From NCBI RefSeq assembly GCF_001417815.1, contig NZ_BCFK01000028.1, forward strand, positions 1 through 64,000: DNA of 64,000 nt, written 5' to 3'. The DNA comes from Bifidobacterium aesculapii. Its GTDB lineage: Bacteria; Actinomycetota; Actinomycetes; Actinomycetales; Bifidobacteriaceae. This document shows positions 53,792 through 62,962 of the stretch, one piece after another. Below the pieces are notes generated by a model. It searched no databases, was not told the origin of the DNA, and saw only the letters and a program-made list of their open reading frames with translations. The translations under genes were made by a program, and so were the position numbers. How positions within the stretch are numbered: position 1 is the first letter of the stretch; each line of letters opens with the position of its first letter.

Positions 53792-56401
53792 TCAGGCGCG
53801 CAGCTGCGCTCCCAGTTCGCCCGCCTTGTCGACGATCGCCTTGCGGATCGTCTCGCTGTCCTCGGCGGAGAGGGTCTTGTCCGGCGAACGGAAGACCACG
53901 GCGAAGGCGAGGGACTTCTTGCCTTCGCCGACCTGGTCGCCCGTGAACACGTCGAACAGCTCGATGGATTCGAGGTTCGCGCCGGCGGCGTCACGCACCA
54001 CGGCTTCGAGCTGGGCGGCGGTCACCGTGTCGTCCACGGTGAATGCGAGGTCCTGCTTGACCGGCGGGAACGTGGAAATCGGCTTCGCCTGCACCGGCTT
54101 GCCGTCGAGCGTGGCGAACAGCGCGGTGAGGTTCAGTTCGAACGCGGCGGAGTGCTCGGGGAATCCGAGCGCCTCGTTGACGTGCGGGTGAAGCTCGCCG
54201 ACGAATCCGACGAACGTGCCGGAAGCGTTCACGCGTGCGAAGCGGCCCGGGTGCCATTGGGCGGGCACGTCCGCGGCGGCAGGCTGCTCCAGTTCGATCT
54301 TCGCGCCGAGACGGTCGGCGATGCGGTGTACGGCCTCGACCGCGTCGGACCAGTCGACAGGGCGCTTGCCGCCCAGCCAACCGCTGTTCTCGGCGAGACC
54401 GGTCAGGATGCCGGCCACGTGGTCGGGCTGGTCCGGCAGGCCCGCATCGAGCGCGGCGAGCTGCTCGGGGCTCGGCTTGACGCCGCCGGGCAGCGCCGGA
54501 ATGGCGGGCGCATCCGGGTTCCACAGGTACACGTGGCCGAGCTCGTAGAGCGAGATGTTCTCCAGTCCACGGCGGATGTTGCGCTGCACGGTGGCGGCGA
54601 GCGTGGGCAGGATGTGACGGCGCAGGTACGGGCGGTCGCCGTACAGCGGGTTGGCGATCTCGACGCTGACGCGCTTCGTGGCCTCGGCGTCGTAGCCGAA
54701 CGCCTTGTAGTCGTTGTCGCCCACGAACGGGTAGCTGAGCGCCTCGACCATGCCGTATTCGGCGAGCTCGTCGGCGACGCGGCGGCGGCGCAGCTGGTCG
54801 GCGGTCAGACCGACATGGCCTTCGACCGGCGCCGGCGGCACGGTGACGGGAATCTCGTCGTAGCCGACGAGACGCGCGACCTCCTCGACCAGGTCGCACG
54901 GCTCGTTGAGGTCCGGACGCCAGGTCGGCGGGGTGACGGAGAACTCGCCGTTGCCGCCGCCGGCCACGGTGCAGCCGATGTCGGTGAGGATGTCGCTGAT
55001 GGCGTTCACCTCGGTGCTGAGACCGGCGACGCGCTTGACCTCGGACGCCTTGAAGTGGATGGCCTTGCGGCGATGCGTGTTGTTCACGTCGGTCGGGTGT
55101 TCGCTGGCCTCGCCGTCGCCGTACTTGACGAGCAGGTCGGCGGCCATCTGCGCGGCGGCGGGCTGCAGCTGGTAGTCGACGCCACGCTCGAAGCGGCGCG
55201 ACGCCTCGGAGGGGATCTTGTGGCGGCGGGCGGAACGCGCGATCGACACCTGATCGAAGTGAGCGGCCTCCAGCAGGATGTTCTTCGTCTCGGCGGTCAC
55301 TTCGCCGTACAGGCCGCCCATCACGCCGGCGAGGCCGATGATGCGCGAGGCGCGCTGGCCGTTCGGGGAGTCGGTGATGAGCAGATCCTCATGGCTTAGC
55401 TCATGCTCCTTGCCGTCAAGGGTGACGAGCTTCTCGCCGTCCGCGGCGCGGCGCACCACGATCGGGCCTTCGAGCTTGTCCAGATCGTAGGCGTGCATCG
55501 GCTGCCCCAGGTCGAGCATCACATAGTTGGTGACGTCCACAGCCAGGGAGATGGAGCGCATGCCGGCGCGGATGAGACGGCGGCGCATCCAGTTCGGCGT
55601 GCGCGACGACGGGTCGAAGCCGCGGATGGCACGCGCGTAGTAGCGGTCGCATCCGGGCACGCCGTGGATCGGGTTCGCGTCGTCGATCTCGACCTGGATG
55701 TCCGGCGCGGAGCCGGAGGCCTCGCCCGCGGCGACCGGGACATGCTCGTTGAGCGCCTTGACCGGATCGGTGTACGCGGCGCCGGTGGAGTGGTGGTATT
55801 CGCGCGCCACACCGCGGTAGGACAGCGTGTAGCCGCGGTCCGGCGTGATGTTGATCTCCAGCAGCGGCTGGTCGAGGTGCAGCAGGTGCATCGCGTCGTC
55901 GCCGGGCTTCAGGGCCTCGTACTCCTCTTCGGTGAAGCCGTAGTGGCGCAGCAGGATGATGCCGTCATGGGCGTCGCCCAGGCCGAGCTCGCGCTCGGAG
56001 GCGCACATGCCGTTGGAGATGTGGCCGTAGGTCTTGCGCGGCTCGATCTTGAAATCGCCCGGCAGCACGGCGCCCGGCAGCGTCACGACGACCTTCTCGC
56101 CGGCGGCCATGTTCGGCGCGCCGCAGATGATGCCGCGCGGCACCTTATTGCCGTTCTCGTCGGTCTCGTTGTATTCGTCGCCGACGTCAACATGGCACCA
56201 GTTGATGATCTTGCCGTTCTTCTGCGGTTCCGACGTGGCGTCCACCACGTAGCCGACGACGATCGGTCCGGTCACCTGGGAGGAATGGATCTCCTCCTCC
56301 TCGAGACCGACCTTGACGAGGTCCTTCGCGAGCTGCTCGTAGGTGAGCCCCTCCGGGACCTCGACGTGCTCCTTGAGCCAATCGATATCGATCATAGGCA
56401 T
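53792..56401 (-). CDS. pheT: Phenylalanyl-tRNA synthetase beta subunit
   Basis: 869 residues. Begins with MIDIDWLKEHVEVPEGLT, then an EMAP/OB tRNA-binding domain (residues about 40-160), B3/B4 editing domain, B5 and a C-terminal anticodon-binding FDX-ACB domain ending with SETIRKAIVDKAGELGAQLRA. Forms the alpha2-beta2 enzyme with PheS encoded seven bases upstream. Start at 56401 or the ATG two codons on. Confidence 0.96.
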   Translation of the reverse strand: MPMIDIDWLKEHVEVPEGLTYEQLAKDLVKVGLEEEEIHSSQVTGPIVVGYVVDATSEPQKNGKIINWCHVDVGDEYNETDENGNKVPRGIICGAPNMAAGEKVVVTLPGAVLPGDFKIEPRKTYGHISNGMCASERELGLGDAHDGIILLRHYGFTEEEYEALKPGDDAMHLLHLDQPLLEINITPDRGYTLSYRGVAREYHHSTGAAYTDPVKALNEHVPVAAGEASGSAPDIQVEIDDANPIHGVPGCDRYYARAIRGFDPSSRTPNWMRRRLIRAGMRSISLAVDVTNYVMLDLGQPMHAYDLDKLEGPIVVRRAADGEKLVTLDGKEHELSHEDLLITDSPNGQRASRIIGLAGVMGGLYGEVTAETKNILLEAAHFDQVSIARSARRHKIPSEASRRFERGVDYQLQPAAAQMAADLLVKYGDGEASEHPTDVNNTHRRKAIHFKASEVKRVAGLSTEVNAISDILTDIGCTVAGGGNGEFSVTPPTWRPDLNEPCDLVEEVARLVGYDEIPVTVPPAPVEGHVGLTADQLRRRRVADELAEYGMVEALSYPFVGDNDYKAFGYDAEATKRVSVEIANPLYGDRPYLRRHILPTLAATVQRNIRRGLENISLYELGHVYLWNPDAPAIPALPGGVKPSPEQLAALDAGLPDQPDHVAGILTGLAENSGWLGGKRPVDWSDAVEAVHRIADRLGAKIELEQPAAADVPAQWHPGRFARVNASGTFVGFVGELHPHVNEALGFPEHSAAFELNLTALFATLDGKPVQAKPISTFPPVKQDLAFTVDDTVTAAQLEAVVRDAAGANLESIELFDVFTGDQVGEGKKSLAFAVVFRSPDKTLSAEDSETIRKAIVDKAGELGAQLRA

Positions 56402-56408
56402 GGCGTAA

Positions 56409-57473
56409 TCACTCCCCCATCACAAACTGTTCGGCGAAACGCACGTCGCCCTCGACGAGGTCGTGCATGTCGTTGATGTCGGAACGCAGCAGCAGCGTGC
56501 GCTCCATGCCCACGCCGAACGCGAAGCCGGTGTATTCGTTCGGGTCGAGACCGGCGGACTTGAGCACGTTCGGGTTGACCATGCCGCAACCGCCCCATTC
56601 GAGCCAGCCCGGACCGCCCTTCTTGTCGGGGAACCACAGGTCGAGCTCGGCGCTCGGCTCGGTGAACGGGAAGTAGCTGGGGCGCAGGCGCGTCTTGGCC
56701 TCGGGGCCGAACATGGCCACGGCGAGCTTGTCGAGCACGCCCTTCAGATCGGCCATGGTCAGGTGCTTGTCGACGGCGAGCGCCTCGCACTGGTGGAACA
56801 CCGGGGTGTGCGTGGCGTCGAGCTCGTCGGTGCGGAACACGCGGCCCGGCGAGGCGATGTACAGCGGCACGCCGCGGCCGATGAGCGCACGCACCTGATC
56901 GGAGGAGGTCTGCGTGCGCACGACCATGTTGGAGCCCACGAAGCCGGCGGCGTCCTTGGCCTGGTTGCCCTTGACGTAGAAGGTGTCCTGCATCTGGCGG
57001 GCAGGGTGGTCGGGGCCGAAGTTGAGGGCGTCGAAGTTGTACCATTCGGCCTCCACTTCGGGGCCGGAGGAGATCTGCCATCCCATGGAGATGAAGAAGT
57101 CCTCGACGTCCTCCATGAGCTTGGCGAGCGGATGACGCGCACCGAGCGGCTTGCGTTCGACCGGCAGCGTCATGTCGACGGCCTCGGCGGCGAGCGCGGC
57201 GGCCTCGGCGGCCTCCTTGAGCTCCTTCTCCTTGGGACCGTAGGCGCGGCCGAAATCCGCACGCAGCTTGCCCATGAGCTTGCCGGCTTCCTTCTTCTCG
57301 TCCTTCGGCAGGGATCCGATGGCCTTGTTGGCCTGGGTCATCGCCGAATCGGCGCCGGCGTACATGGTCTTGATGGCTTTCAATTCCTCCAGCGTGGAGG
57401 CGTTCTGGATCTTCGCGATGCCTTCGGCGACCGCATCGGTCACCGCTTGCGCATCGAATAGCGCTTCTGCCAC
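56409..57473 (-). CDS. pheS: Phenylalanyl-tRNA synthetase alpha subunit
   Basis: 354 residues from the GTG at 57473 (AAAGGAAAGG upstream), the usual start for this family; the frame is open for 22 more codons. The N-terminal coiled coil is followed by the class II catalytic core with motif 2-like FHQCEALAVDK and the motif 3-like GFAFGVGMERTLLL. The active-site FTEPSAELDLWF segment is present. Co-transcribed with pheT. Confidence 0.96.
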   Translation of the reverse strand: MAEALFDAQAVTDAVAEGIAKIQNASTLEELKAIKTMYAGADSAMTQANKAIGSLPKDEKKEAGKLMGKLRADFGRAYGPKEKELKEAAEAAALAAEAVDMTLPVERKPLGARHPLAKLMEDVEDFFISMGWQISSGPEVEAEWYNFDALNFGPDHPARQMQDTFYVKGNQAKDAAGFVGSNMVVRTQTSSDQVRALIGRGVPLYIASPGRVFRTDELDATHTPVFHQCEALAVDKHLTMADLKGVLDKLAVAMFGPEAKTRLRPSYFPFTEPSAELDLWFPDKKGGPGWLEWGGCGMVNPNVLKSAGLDPNEYTGFAFGVGMERTLLLRSDINDMHDLVEGDVRFAEQFVMGE

Positions 57474-57504
57474 GAGCACCCTTTCCTTTATATCTGCTTC
57501 AATG

Positions 57505-57548
57505 ACGTGCTGAGCACGTGGGGAGACGCGCGAAAACACGCGTTTCCC
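57505..57548 (-). promoter_or_regulatory. Two hairpins in the pheST leader
   Basis: A 7-bp perfect palindrome (57505-57511 with 57513-57519) and a 10-bp stem (57521-57530 with 57539-57548, one G-U type pair) lie 32-75 bases before pheS. No U tract or leader peptide with phenylalanine codons is evident. Possible leader control, or the terminator of the methyltransferase gene upstream. Confidence 0.5.
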
Positions 57549-57702
57549 AAGCGTTGTCCAACATCACATTGTCACGGTATGACTCGACATGGCCGCCGGG
57601 TTCCATCACGTGGTCGCCGGACGTTCACGCCCGGAGCAGGGCCACGCGTCCGACGGGCGTCGCGGACGGCCCGTCATGGGCGGCGGGCCGCGCGCACATG
57701 CC

Positions 57703-58602
57703 TTACTTCGCACTCATGGCGAGGCTCATGAGCATCACCGCGGCGGAGGTGCCGAGATTGAGCGATTCGGCCTTGCCGTACAGCGGGATGGACACGATGC
57801 GATCCACCCGTGCGAGGATTTCAGGCGGCAGTCCGCGCGCCTCGTTGCCGAACAGCACGGCGTCGCCGCGTGCGGCCGTCGCATCCGAGGCACCGTCTTC
57901 GGTCGCGGTCGCGACGGACCGCGCGCGTGCGGCGAGCACGTCGGGCAACGATTCGGGACGGCGGTCCGGCGTGCCGTACACGTCGGCGGCGATGACGTCC
58001 ACGCCGTGCCCCCCCGCCCATGCGAGGAACCCGTCCACGTCCATGGAAAGGACCGGGATGTGGAACAGGGAACCCGCGGTGGAACGGATGACCTTGGGGT
58101 TGAGCGGGTCGACGCACTCGTCGACGAACACGACCGCGTCGCATCCGGCCGCATCCGCCGCACGGATGACGGTGCCCGCGTTGCCGGGATCGCGCACCTG
58201 CCAGAAGGCGGCGACGCGAGGGGTCGCGCCGAGCCTGACGTCGCCCGCGTCGGCGTGCATGGCGCGCATGTTGCCGACGGCGACGATGCCCTGCGCGTCC
58301 TTGCTCATTTTCTCCATCACCGTGCGCGTGACCTTGTGCACGTAGATGGTGGCGTCCTGCGACTGCTCGACGATCTTCGCGAGCGTGTCCGAGGCGTAGC
58401 GGGTCTCGCCGAGCACGTCGTCGACCGCGACGTAGAGATCCTGCACGACGTCCGGCCGCCACGTGACGGCCTCGCGCACGGACTGCGGCCCTTCGATGAG
58501 GAAGCGGCCGGAACGTTCGCGCGCCGCGGGCCGCGCGAGTCCGGCCACACGCTTGACACGGTCTGATTTCGGATTGTCGATCACTGCTTGGTTGATGGGC
58601 AT
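57703..58602 (-). CDS. SpoU/TrmH-family RNA 2'-O-methyltransferase
   Basis: 299 residues from the ATG at 58602 (a GTG two codons earlier is possible). The N-terminal substrate-binding domain (LARPAARERSGRFLIEGPQSVREAV) and the knotted SPOUT domain with motif 1 RDPGNAGTVIRAADAAG, motif 2 LFGNEARGLP and motif 3 IPLYGKAESLNLGTSAAVML are complete. Probably acts on 23S rRNA. A SpoU gene upstream of pheST is the actinobacterial norm. Its 5' end is duplicated at 63.8 kb, where the accessory island ends. Confidence 0.92.
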   Translation of the reverse strand: MPINQAVIDNPKSDRVKRVAGLARPAARERSGRFLIEGPQSVREAVTWRPDVVQDLYVAVDDVLGETRYASDTLAKIVEQSQDATIYVHKVTRTVMEKMSKDAQGIVAVGNMRAMHADAGDVRLGATPRVAAFWQVRDPGNAGTVIRAADAAGCDAVVFVDECVDPLNPKVIRSTAGSLFHIPVLSMDVDGFLAWAGGHGVDVIAADVYGTPDRRPESLPDVLAARARSVATATEDGASDATAARGDAVLFGNEARGLPPEILARVDRIVSIPLYGKAESLNLGTSAAVMLMSLAMSAK

Positions 58603-58612
58603 GCCCACCAGA
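58573..58612. repeat. 40-bp direct repeat, left copy
   Basis: Identical to 63815-63854, 5242 bases away. It covers the first codons of the SpoU gene. Weaker similarity continues on both sides (about 58562-58650 against 63804-63892). Confidence 0.92.
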
Positions 58613-58644
58613 GTACCGTCACGCCTGCCGCGGCGCGTCCGCGG

Positions 58645-60327
58645 TCACGATTCCTCCTGTTCTTCGATTCTGTTCCATCTTCTGCCATAGAGCGCCCGCC
58701 CGTCGGCGTTCAGGGAGACGACCGTATGGTCATCGATGATCTGCCGTGTCTTCTCGGAATACGACCCACGCTTGTCGAAGGCGATGAACACCTGCTTGTC
58801 CGTCGCGTCCGTCTTCGCATACAGCTTCATAATGGACTCGATCGGCTCGTCTCCGATGTTCTTCAGCAGCGTCGAATCATGAATGAGCACCGGAAGATCG
58901 GTATGCTCCAGAACCGTCATATCAAGGAGAACCACATCCTTCGCACGGGTGCCGGCACCGGTGTCTCGTTCGGTGCCGAACGTATACGACTGCTTCCCGT
59001 TCCGGGTCTCCGATATGCGTAGCTCGGGAGGATTGTTCCCCGTATCGACGGCGTCATTCAGCTGTTTCAACGCAGCGTTGATTGTGCCGGTCATTCCGCC
59101 GATGAGTTTCGGCCGTTGTACCTGTAGTTCCGCGGATGCCTCTTGCATCACCGCTTTCAGCTCCTCGGTCTTGTCCCAGGAGCCGATTTGCGCCTGCAAC
59201 CGTTGGATGTTGCCATTCAGCTCTCCCGCCTTGTTCCACTCCTCGGTGCTCAACGTTCCGGTCTGCCCCATATCGGCGAGTTCGGTTCTCAATCGGTTGA
59301 TTTGACTGTCAATGGAACCGATCATCAGCCGGTACTGTTCCTTCTGCGCGGAGAGCTCGTCACTGAGGATTTCAGCCAGTTTGTGATGGAACGCCTCTAT
59401 CTCCTCGATTCGGCCGATGTCCGCATTCGGGAAAAACCGCAGCAAAGCTTCGATCTGCCGGACGTCGACATCGTGTCGAGTGATTCTTCCCCTGTCGATG
59501 ATGCCGATTTTGGCGGTCAGCAGATCCCGCTTCTGCAGCAGCTCGTTGATTTCCGCTTTGAGTTCATTATTGCGTTCCGAGGCAGCGATGCCTTCTTCGA
59601 ACAGCTTCTGGTCGGCCGCCAGTTTAAGGTCGTTGAGTTCTCGTTCGGCCGTCTCCAGCTGTGCTTGTGCGCTTCTGCGATCCCGTTTGCTTCTCAATGA
59701 GATGTAATCGGAAAGACCCAGCTTTGCCGCTCCGTGCATCACCTCGTATCGCTTCCGGGCATCCGAGACCGCCGTCTCCAATTGCTTGATGGGCTGGAAG
59801 ACGCCGAACATCTTCTCAAGCGTTCCCACAGCTTGAGCATCCGGTGTACGCGGCGAGACGCTTAATGGCTTCGCATAGTCGATCTCATGCGATGCACTCA
59901 CACGAGCGAACGGTCCCGCCGCCTCTCTCCAGGTCAGGTCCGGATCCTGGAATCCGGATTCCTCCTTCAGCGTCCTACAGAAATCCTCAACAGTCATGGA
60001 TCCGGTAAGCACCGAATACATGCTGTCCAAGTATTCCTTGACCAGATTCGGCTGAGCGGTGTCTCTGGAGAAATACCGCGTTCCGGAGGCGAACTCGTGA
60101 GCGAAGAAGATCTCATGGTCACCCACGGCGTAATCCTTCACGGCATCCGATTTACTGAACGCCTTACCGCCGAAGGCATAATCGACGATCATCAGCAACG
60201 TCGATTTTCCGATGGAGTTCTCTGCCTGCTCGCCGCCGAGCACCACGTTCAACCCACCGTGGAACCGGATGTGCCGATCAGCACCGACATGAGCGGCGAA
60301 TCGGCTCGAATAGATCTCCTTAAGCAC
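58645..60327 (-). CDS. DUF2326 ATPase (ABC-3C system ATPase component)
   Basis: 560 residues. Variant Walker A near residue 40 (GEQAENSIGKSTLLMIVDYAFGG), a long coiled-coil middle (about 170-400, e.g. RRSAQAQLETAERELNDLKL) and a C-terminal ATPase half with VVLLDMTVLEHTDLPVLIHDSTLL. That is an SMC/Rad50-like plan typical of DUF2326, which forms the ABC ATPase of ABC-three-component conflict systems. GTG start at 60327 overlaps the stop of the middle component by eight bases; GAGGTG precedes it. AT-richer than the core genes around it. Last gene of the three-gene operon. Confidence 0.87.
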   Translation of the reverse strand: MLKEIYSSRFAAHVGADRHIRFHGGLNVVLGGEQAENSIGKSTLLMIVDYAFGGKAFSKSDAVKDYAVGDHEIFFAHEFASGTRYFSRDTAQPNLVKEYLDSMYSVLTGSMTVEDFCRTLKEESGFQDPDLTWREAAGPFARVSASHEIDYAKPLSVSPRTPDAQAVGTLEKMFGVFQPIKQLETAVSDARKRYEVMHGAAKLGLSDYISLRSKRDRRSAQAQLETAERELNDLKLAADQKLFEEGIAASERNNELKAEINELLQKRDLLTAKIGIIDRGRITRHDVDVRQIEALLRFFPNADIGRIEEIEAFHHKLAEILSDELSAQKEQYRLMIGSIDSQINRLRTELADMGQTGTLSTEEWNKAGELNGNIQRLQAQIGSWDKTEELKAVMQEASAELQVQRPKLIGGMTGTINAALKQLNDAVDTGNNPPELRISETRNGKQSYTFGTERDTGAGTRAKDVVLLDMTVLEHTDLPVLIHDSTLLKNIGDEPIESIMKLYAKTDATDKQVFIAFDKRGSYSEKTRQIIDDHTVVSLNADGRALYGRRWNRIEEQEES

Positions 60328-60544
60328 GATGAATCACCTCTTTAGTTTCGTCAAGCTTCACTGCTCCGATTGCGAACAAGACCGTCAACGCGTCGATGAC
60401 GGCTTCTGGACTCTTTATTCCGGAAAGACACCGCAGATATAAATCGACGACGCCGATCCCCTCTTCCGGTATCAGCGAAAGAACCGGCACGAGATCAGCC
60501 AACGTCGACTCGGCGAAGGGTACAAGCTTACTGGGCAGGAGCAC
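60320..60544 (-). CDS. ABC-3C middle component
   Basis: 74 residues from a GTG at 60544 with GAGGTG just upstream; the frame opens at another GTG (60556) with poorer spacing. The pattern LLPSKLVPFAESTLADLVPVLSLI followed by ALTVLFAIGAVKLDETKEVI fits the small winged-helix-like middle components of ABC-3C systems; the exact numbered class (MC6-like) is from memory and not certain. Overlaps both neighbours. Confidence 0.7.
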   Translation of the reverse strand: MLLPSKLVPFAESTLADLVPVLSLIPEEGIGVVDLYLRCLSGIKSPEAVIDALTVLFAIGAVKLDETKEVIHRA

Positions 60545-61676
60545 GAAACACCTCACATATCTGGACGAAATACGAGACGAGAATCGAAGCGGTACGCGAC
60601 CGCGAATGAGTGCGATCAGCTATCCAATCGGAAAGATGGTCGAAAATCTCGGCTTGACTCAATCCCTGACCCTCATACTTCAGATATTTGGCATGCATCT
60701 GTGACAGCAGATCATTAAACGACAATCGCTGGGTTTCCTCCAGCATTTTCATTCGCGCGGCGATGAACGGATAATACGAACTGACTGAATCGGTTATCTC
60801 ACGGCAGAGTTCACCGTCTTCGGAGACCTTATCACGTATCGGTACGGGATTGCGCATCTGGATTTGCTGATGAGACGTGTCTTCAAAACCCAGTTCTCTG
60901 ATATCATCCAGCAATTTCGCAAGTTCCTTTTCCAAGCTCAACGGAGTCAATAGACCTTCGAAATCCCGTTGCTTGGAAACAGCCTTCTTCTCGCTCCGCA
61001 CTCGGTCGATGTCACTCTTGCTTGGGTGGTGCTTGTATTTCGCCGCGCATGTCGGGCACATCACCACATAATCGTCAAGACCGTATGAGGATACGTCCGG
61101 ATCAATGGGAAGAATCTCGTATACGGGTATACCATCCCCGCGCTTATCCGCTATCAGGGAAGCACTGCATTCCATGCAGAGCCCGGCACACTGCATGAGC
61201 AGAGCATCCTTGTTATCCGCGATGCCTCTCGCGTAGGCAATCTTGGCGGCTACGGATTCCGAGGTCAGTTTCTGACCGGCTTTTCGGGAAATCACAGTCA
61301 ATGCGATTTTCACGCATCGCTCACCCAACTCGTCAAGATTCACCTTTGTCCCATATTCGGCAAGATTATCCACGATTCTCTGTTTGACCGGAATCGCCGC
61401 GGCATCGATCCGAATTATGAACTGGCCAAGATCCATGCATTCGTATATGGCATTGGCCAGCTTCTTTGTGAACGACCTATCATCTGAGGACATTTTGCGG
61501 AGGGTTTCCTGTGACGCCTGAGAAGGATCCGCAGCCGTGCCTATGCGATTCCCCGGAACTCTGGTGAGCATCGAAATGACCTCAGCCACCTGTTTGCCGG
61601 CAGATAGCTCTTTACCGATAAGAGGCCGAAGCGATTTCACCAAATCGCAGAATCTGGCATTCACCTCTCCGGTCAT
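60528..61676 (-). CDS. ABC-3C C-terminal-component protein with zinc-knuckle cysteines
   Basis: 382 residues from the ATG at 61676 (GAGGAG five bases upstream; a GTG two codons earlier abuts that site). Helical N-terminal half, then cysteine pairs CMEC (about 167-170) and CPTC (about 207-210) followed by KYKHH, suggesting a zinc-binding treble-clef or HNH-like fold, and a conserved helical C terminus (LSFNDLLSQMHAKYLKYEGQGLSQAEIFDHLSDWIADRT). First gene of the operon with the middle component and DUF2326 ATPase; the whole matches the ABC-3C arrangement. Its role is inferred as the target-sensing or effector part. Confidence 0.75.
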   Translation of the reverse strand: MTGEVNARFCDLVKSLRPLIGKELSAGKQVAEVISMLTRVPGNRIGTAADPSQASQETLRKMSSDDRSFTKKLANAIYECMDLGQFIIRIDAAAIPVKQRIVDNLAEYGTKVNLDELGERCVKIALTVISRKAGQKLTSESVAAKIAYARGIADNKDALLMQCAGLCMECSASLIADKRGDGIPVYEILPIDPDVSSYGLDDYVVMCPTCAAKYKHHPSKSDIDRVRSEKKAVSKQRDFEGLLTPLSLEKELAKLLDDIRELGFEDTSHQQIQMRNPVPIRDKVSEDGELCREITDSVSSYYPFIAARMKMLEETQRLSFNDLLSQMHAKYLKYEGQGLSQAEIFDHLSDWIADRTHSRSRTASILVSYFVQICEVFRAPAQ

Positions 61677-61916
61677 CGTCACTCCTCATGCAGCACAGCA
61701 CTGTCTTTATGACATATAGCTCCATTGGCATCAGCCGCATAGACAGCAATCCAACATTTTTTAGTTTACTAGGCGCTGCAACGCTTTCCGCGGTTTTTCT
61801 CCCAGTTTCTCCCTTCTGGGTCTCCCATTTTCTCCCTGAATCCCGGTCGCCGTTTCATAGCGTGGCCCGTATCGCGCACAACGCACGAATCAGCGAACAG
61901 AAAGGAGAGGGACGCA

Positions 61917-62420
61917 ATGGGCAGTGGAGCCAAGGGGGCGTACAGCAACGGCGGATCGCAGCCGTACCAACCGACCTACCACGTCGTCAAGTCGATGCTG
62001 GAACTCGACAAAACAGCCGGAATCTATAACCCCAGCCGGGGATACTTCAAGAACCCGACCCGCACCGACCTCGAGAAAGCCATCAAAGGTGATTCCATCA
62101 TTTTTGGCGGAAGAGCAGCCTCAGGTACCTTCATGTACGTACTGGACACGGACGGACACATCGTCTTCGGAGCACGGCGTAACCCATACCATTCAAATGG
62201 CCGCTCGCCGCACCCCACACTGATCGGTGGCAAGGACCCCGTAGTACAAGCCGCCGGCCTCATAAACATCAAGGACGGGAAAATCATGTCTTTTGATGAT
62301 CGGAGCGGCCATTTCAGACCCAGCTCCAAGTCCATGGACAAAGTGGAAGCCGCACTGCGCAAACTTTACAATATGAACCACAATCTCTTCGGCGACAAAT
62401 TCACTTGGAGGAAGCAATGA
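61917..62420 (+). CDS. Unknown protein with HPTLIGG/SGHFRP motifs, toxin-domain-like
   Basis: 167 residues, no signal peptide or membrane segment, basic. The C-terminal half has HPTLIGGKDPVVQAAGLINIK (99-119) and SGHFRPSSKS (130-139), a block I recall from C-terminal domains of secreted or polymorphic-toxin-type proteins and phage-borne toxins; I cannot verify the family. A ribosome site AAAGGAGAGG precedes the ATG. It is first of three genes joined by ATGA overlaps and divergent from the ABC-3C operon. Confidence 0.8.
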   Translation: MGSGAKGAYSNGGSQPYQPTYHVVKSMLELDKTAGIYNPSRGYFKNPTRTDLEKAIKGDSIIFGGRAASGTFMYVLDTDGHIVFGARRNPYHSNGRSPHPTLIGGKDPVVQAAGLINIKDGKIMSFDDRSGHFRPSSKSMDKVEAALRKLYNMNHNLFGDKFTWRKQ

Positions 62421-62962
62421 GCAACAACCACGACCTCGAAACTCCTATCAAAAACTACTTTGATGCCGATTCGGACTCAGTATCCTATGAGGAATTACGG
62501 GCACTCGAGAAACCGGTTGCACACCTTGTGGACGAGTATGGCTGGAATGCCGTCAGGCAAGCATTCTTCCGTTACGTGCGGAACGAGTGCAAAACCCCGG
62601 ACGACATCGCACGGGCAGCGTTCCGCTACGAAGGCCTTAACTGGAACAAGAAGCCGATCCCAGACCCGTACGAGTTCCTCGGCTACCTCTACTACAAAGC
62701 CGGATTCAACAAAGCCCCATACGATGCCGCACGCGCCCTCGATGATCTGTGCATCACAATCCTGCCCGCATCCGGCTACCCCGAGGCGAACATCTATTAT
62801 CACCCCTACTACGCCGCGGAAGCCGACCCCAAGATGATCGCCGCCGTCGAACGCTGGCGACAGCGCGAAGCCAATGAAGCCGGTGAAGACAGCAACAACA
62901 ACAGCACGACAAACGACCCTCAGGAACCGCACGAAGACTCAAAAAAGCAGGAGAACCTATGA
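62417..62962 (+). CDS. Unknown soluble protein coupled to the HPTLIGG protein
   Basis: 181 residues from the ATG at 62417, which overlaps the upstream stop (ATGA) and has GGAGG six bases before it. Acidic, Tyr-rich helical body (KPVAHLVDEYGWNAVRQAFFRYV, YEFLGYLYYKAGFNKAPYDAARALDDL), ending in a polar Asn/Glu/Asp tail. No family recognised. Size, acidity and tight coupling to a basic candidate toxin would fit an antitoxin or immunity protein; this is inference. Confidence 0.78.
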   Translation: MSNNHDLETPIKNYFDADSDSVSYEELRALEKPVAHLVDEYGWNAVRQAFFRYVRNECKTPDDIARAAFRYEGLNWNKKPIPDPYEFLGYLYYKAGFNKAPYDAARALDDLCITILPASGYPEANIYYHPYYAAEADPKMIAAVERWRQREANEAGEDSNNNSTTNDPQEPHEDSKKQENL

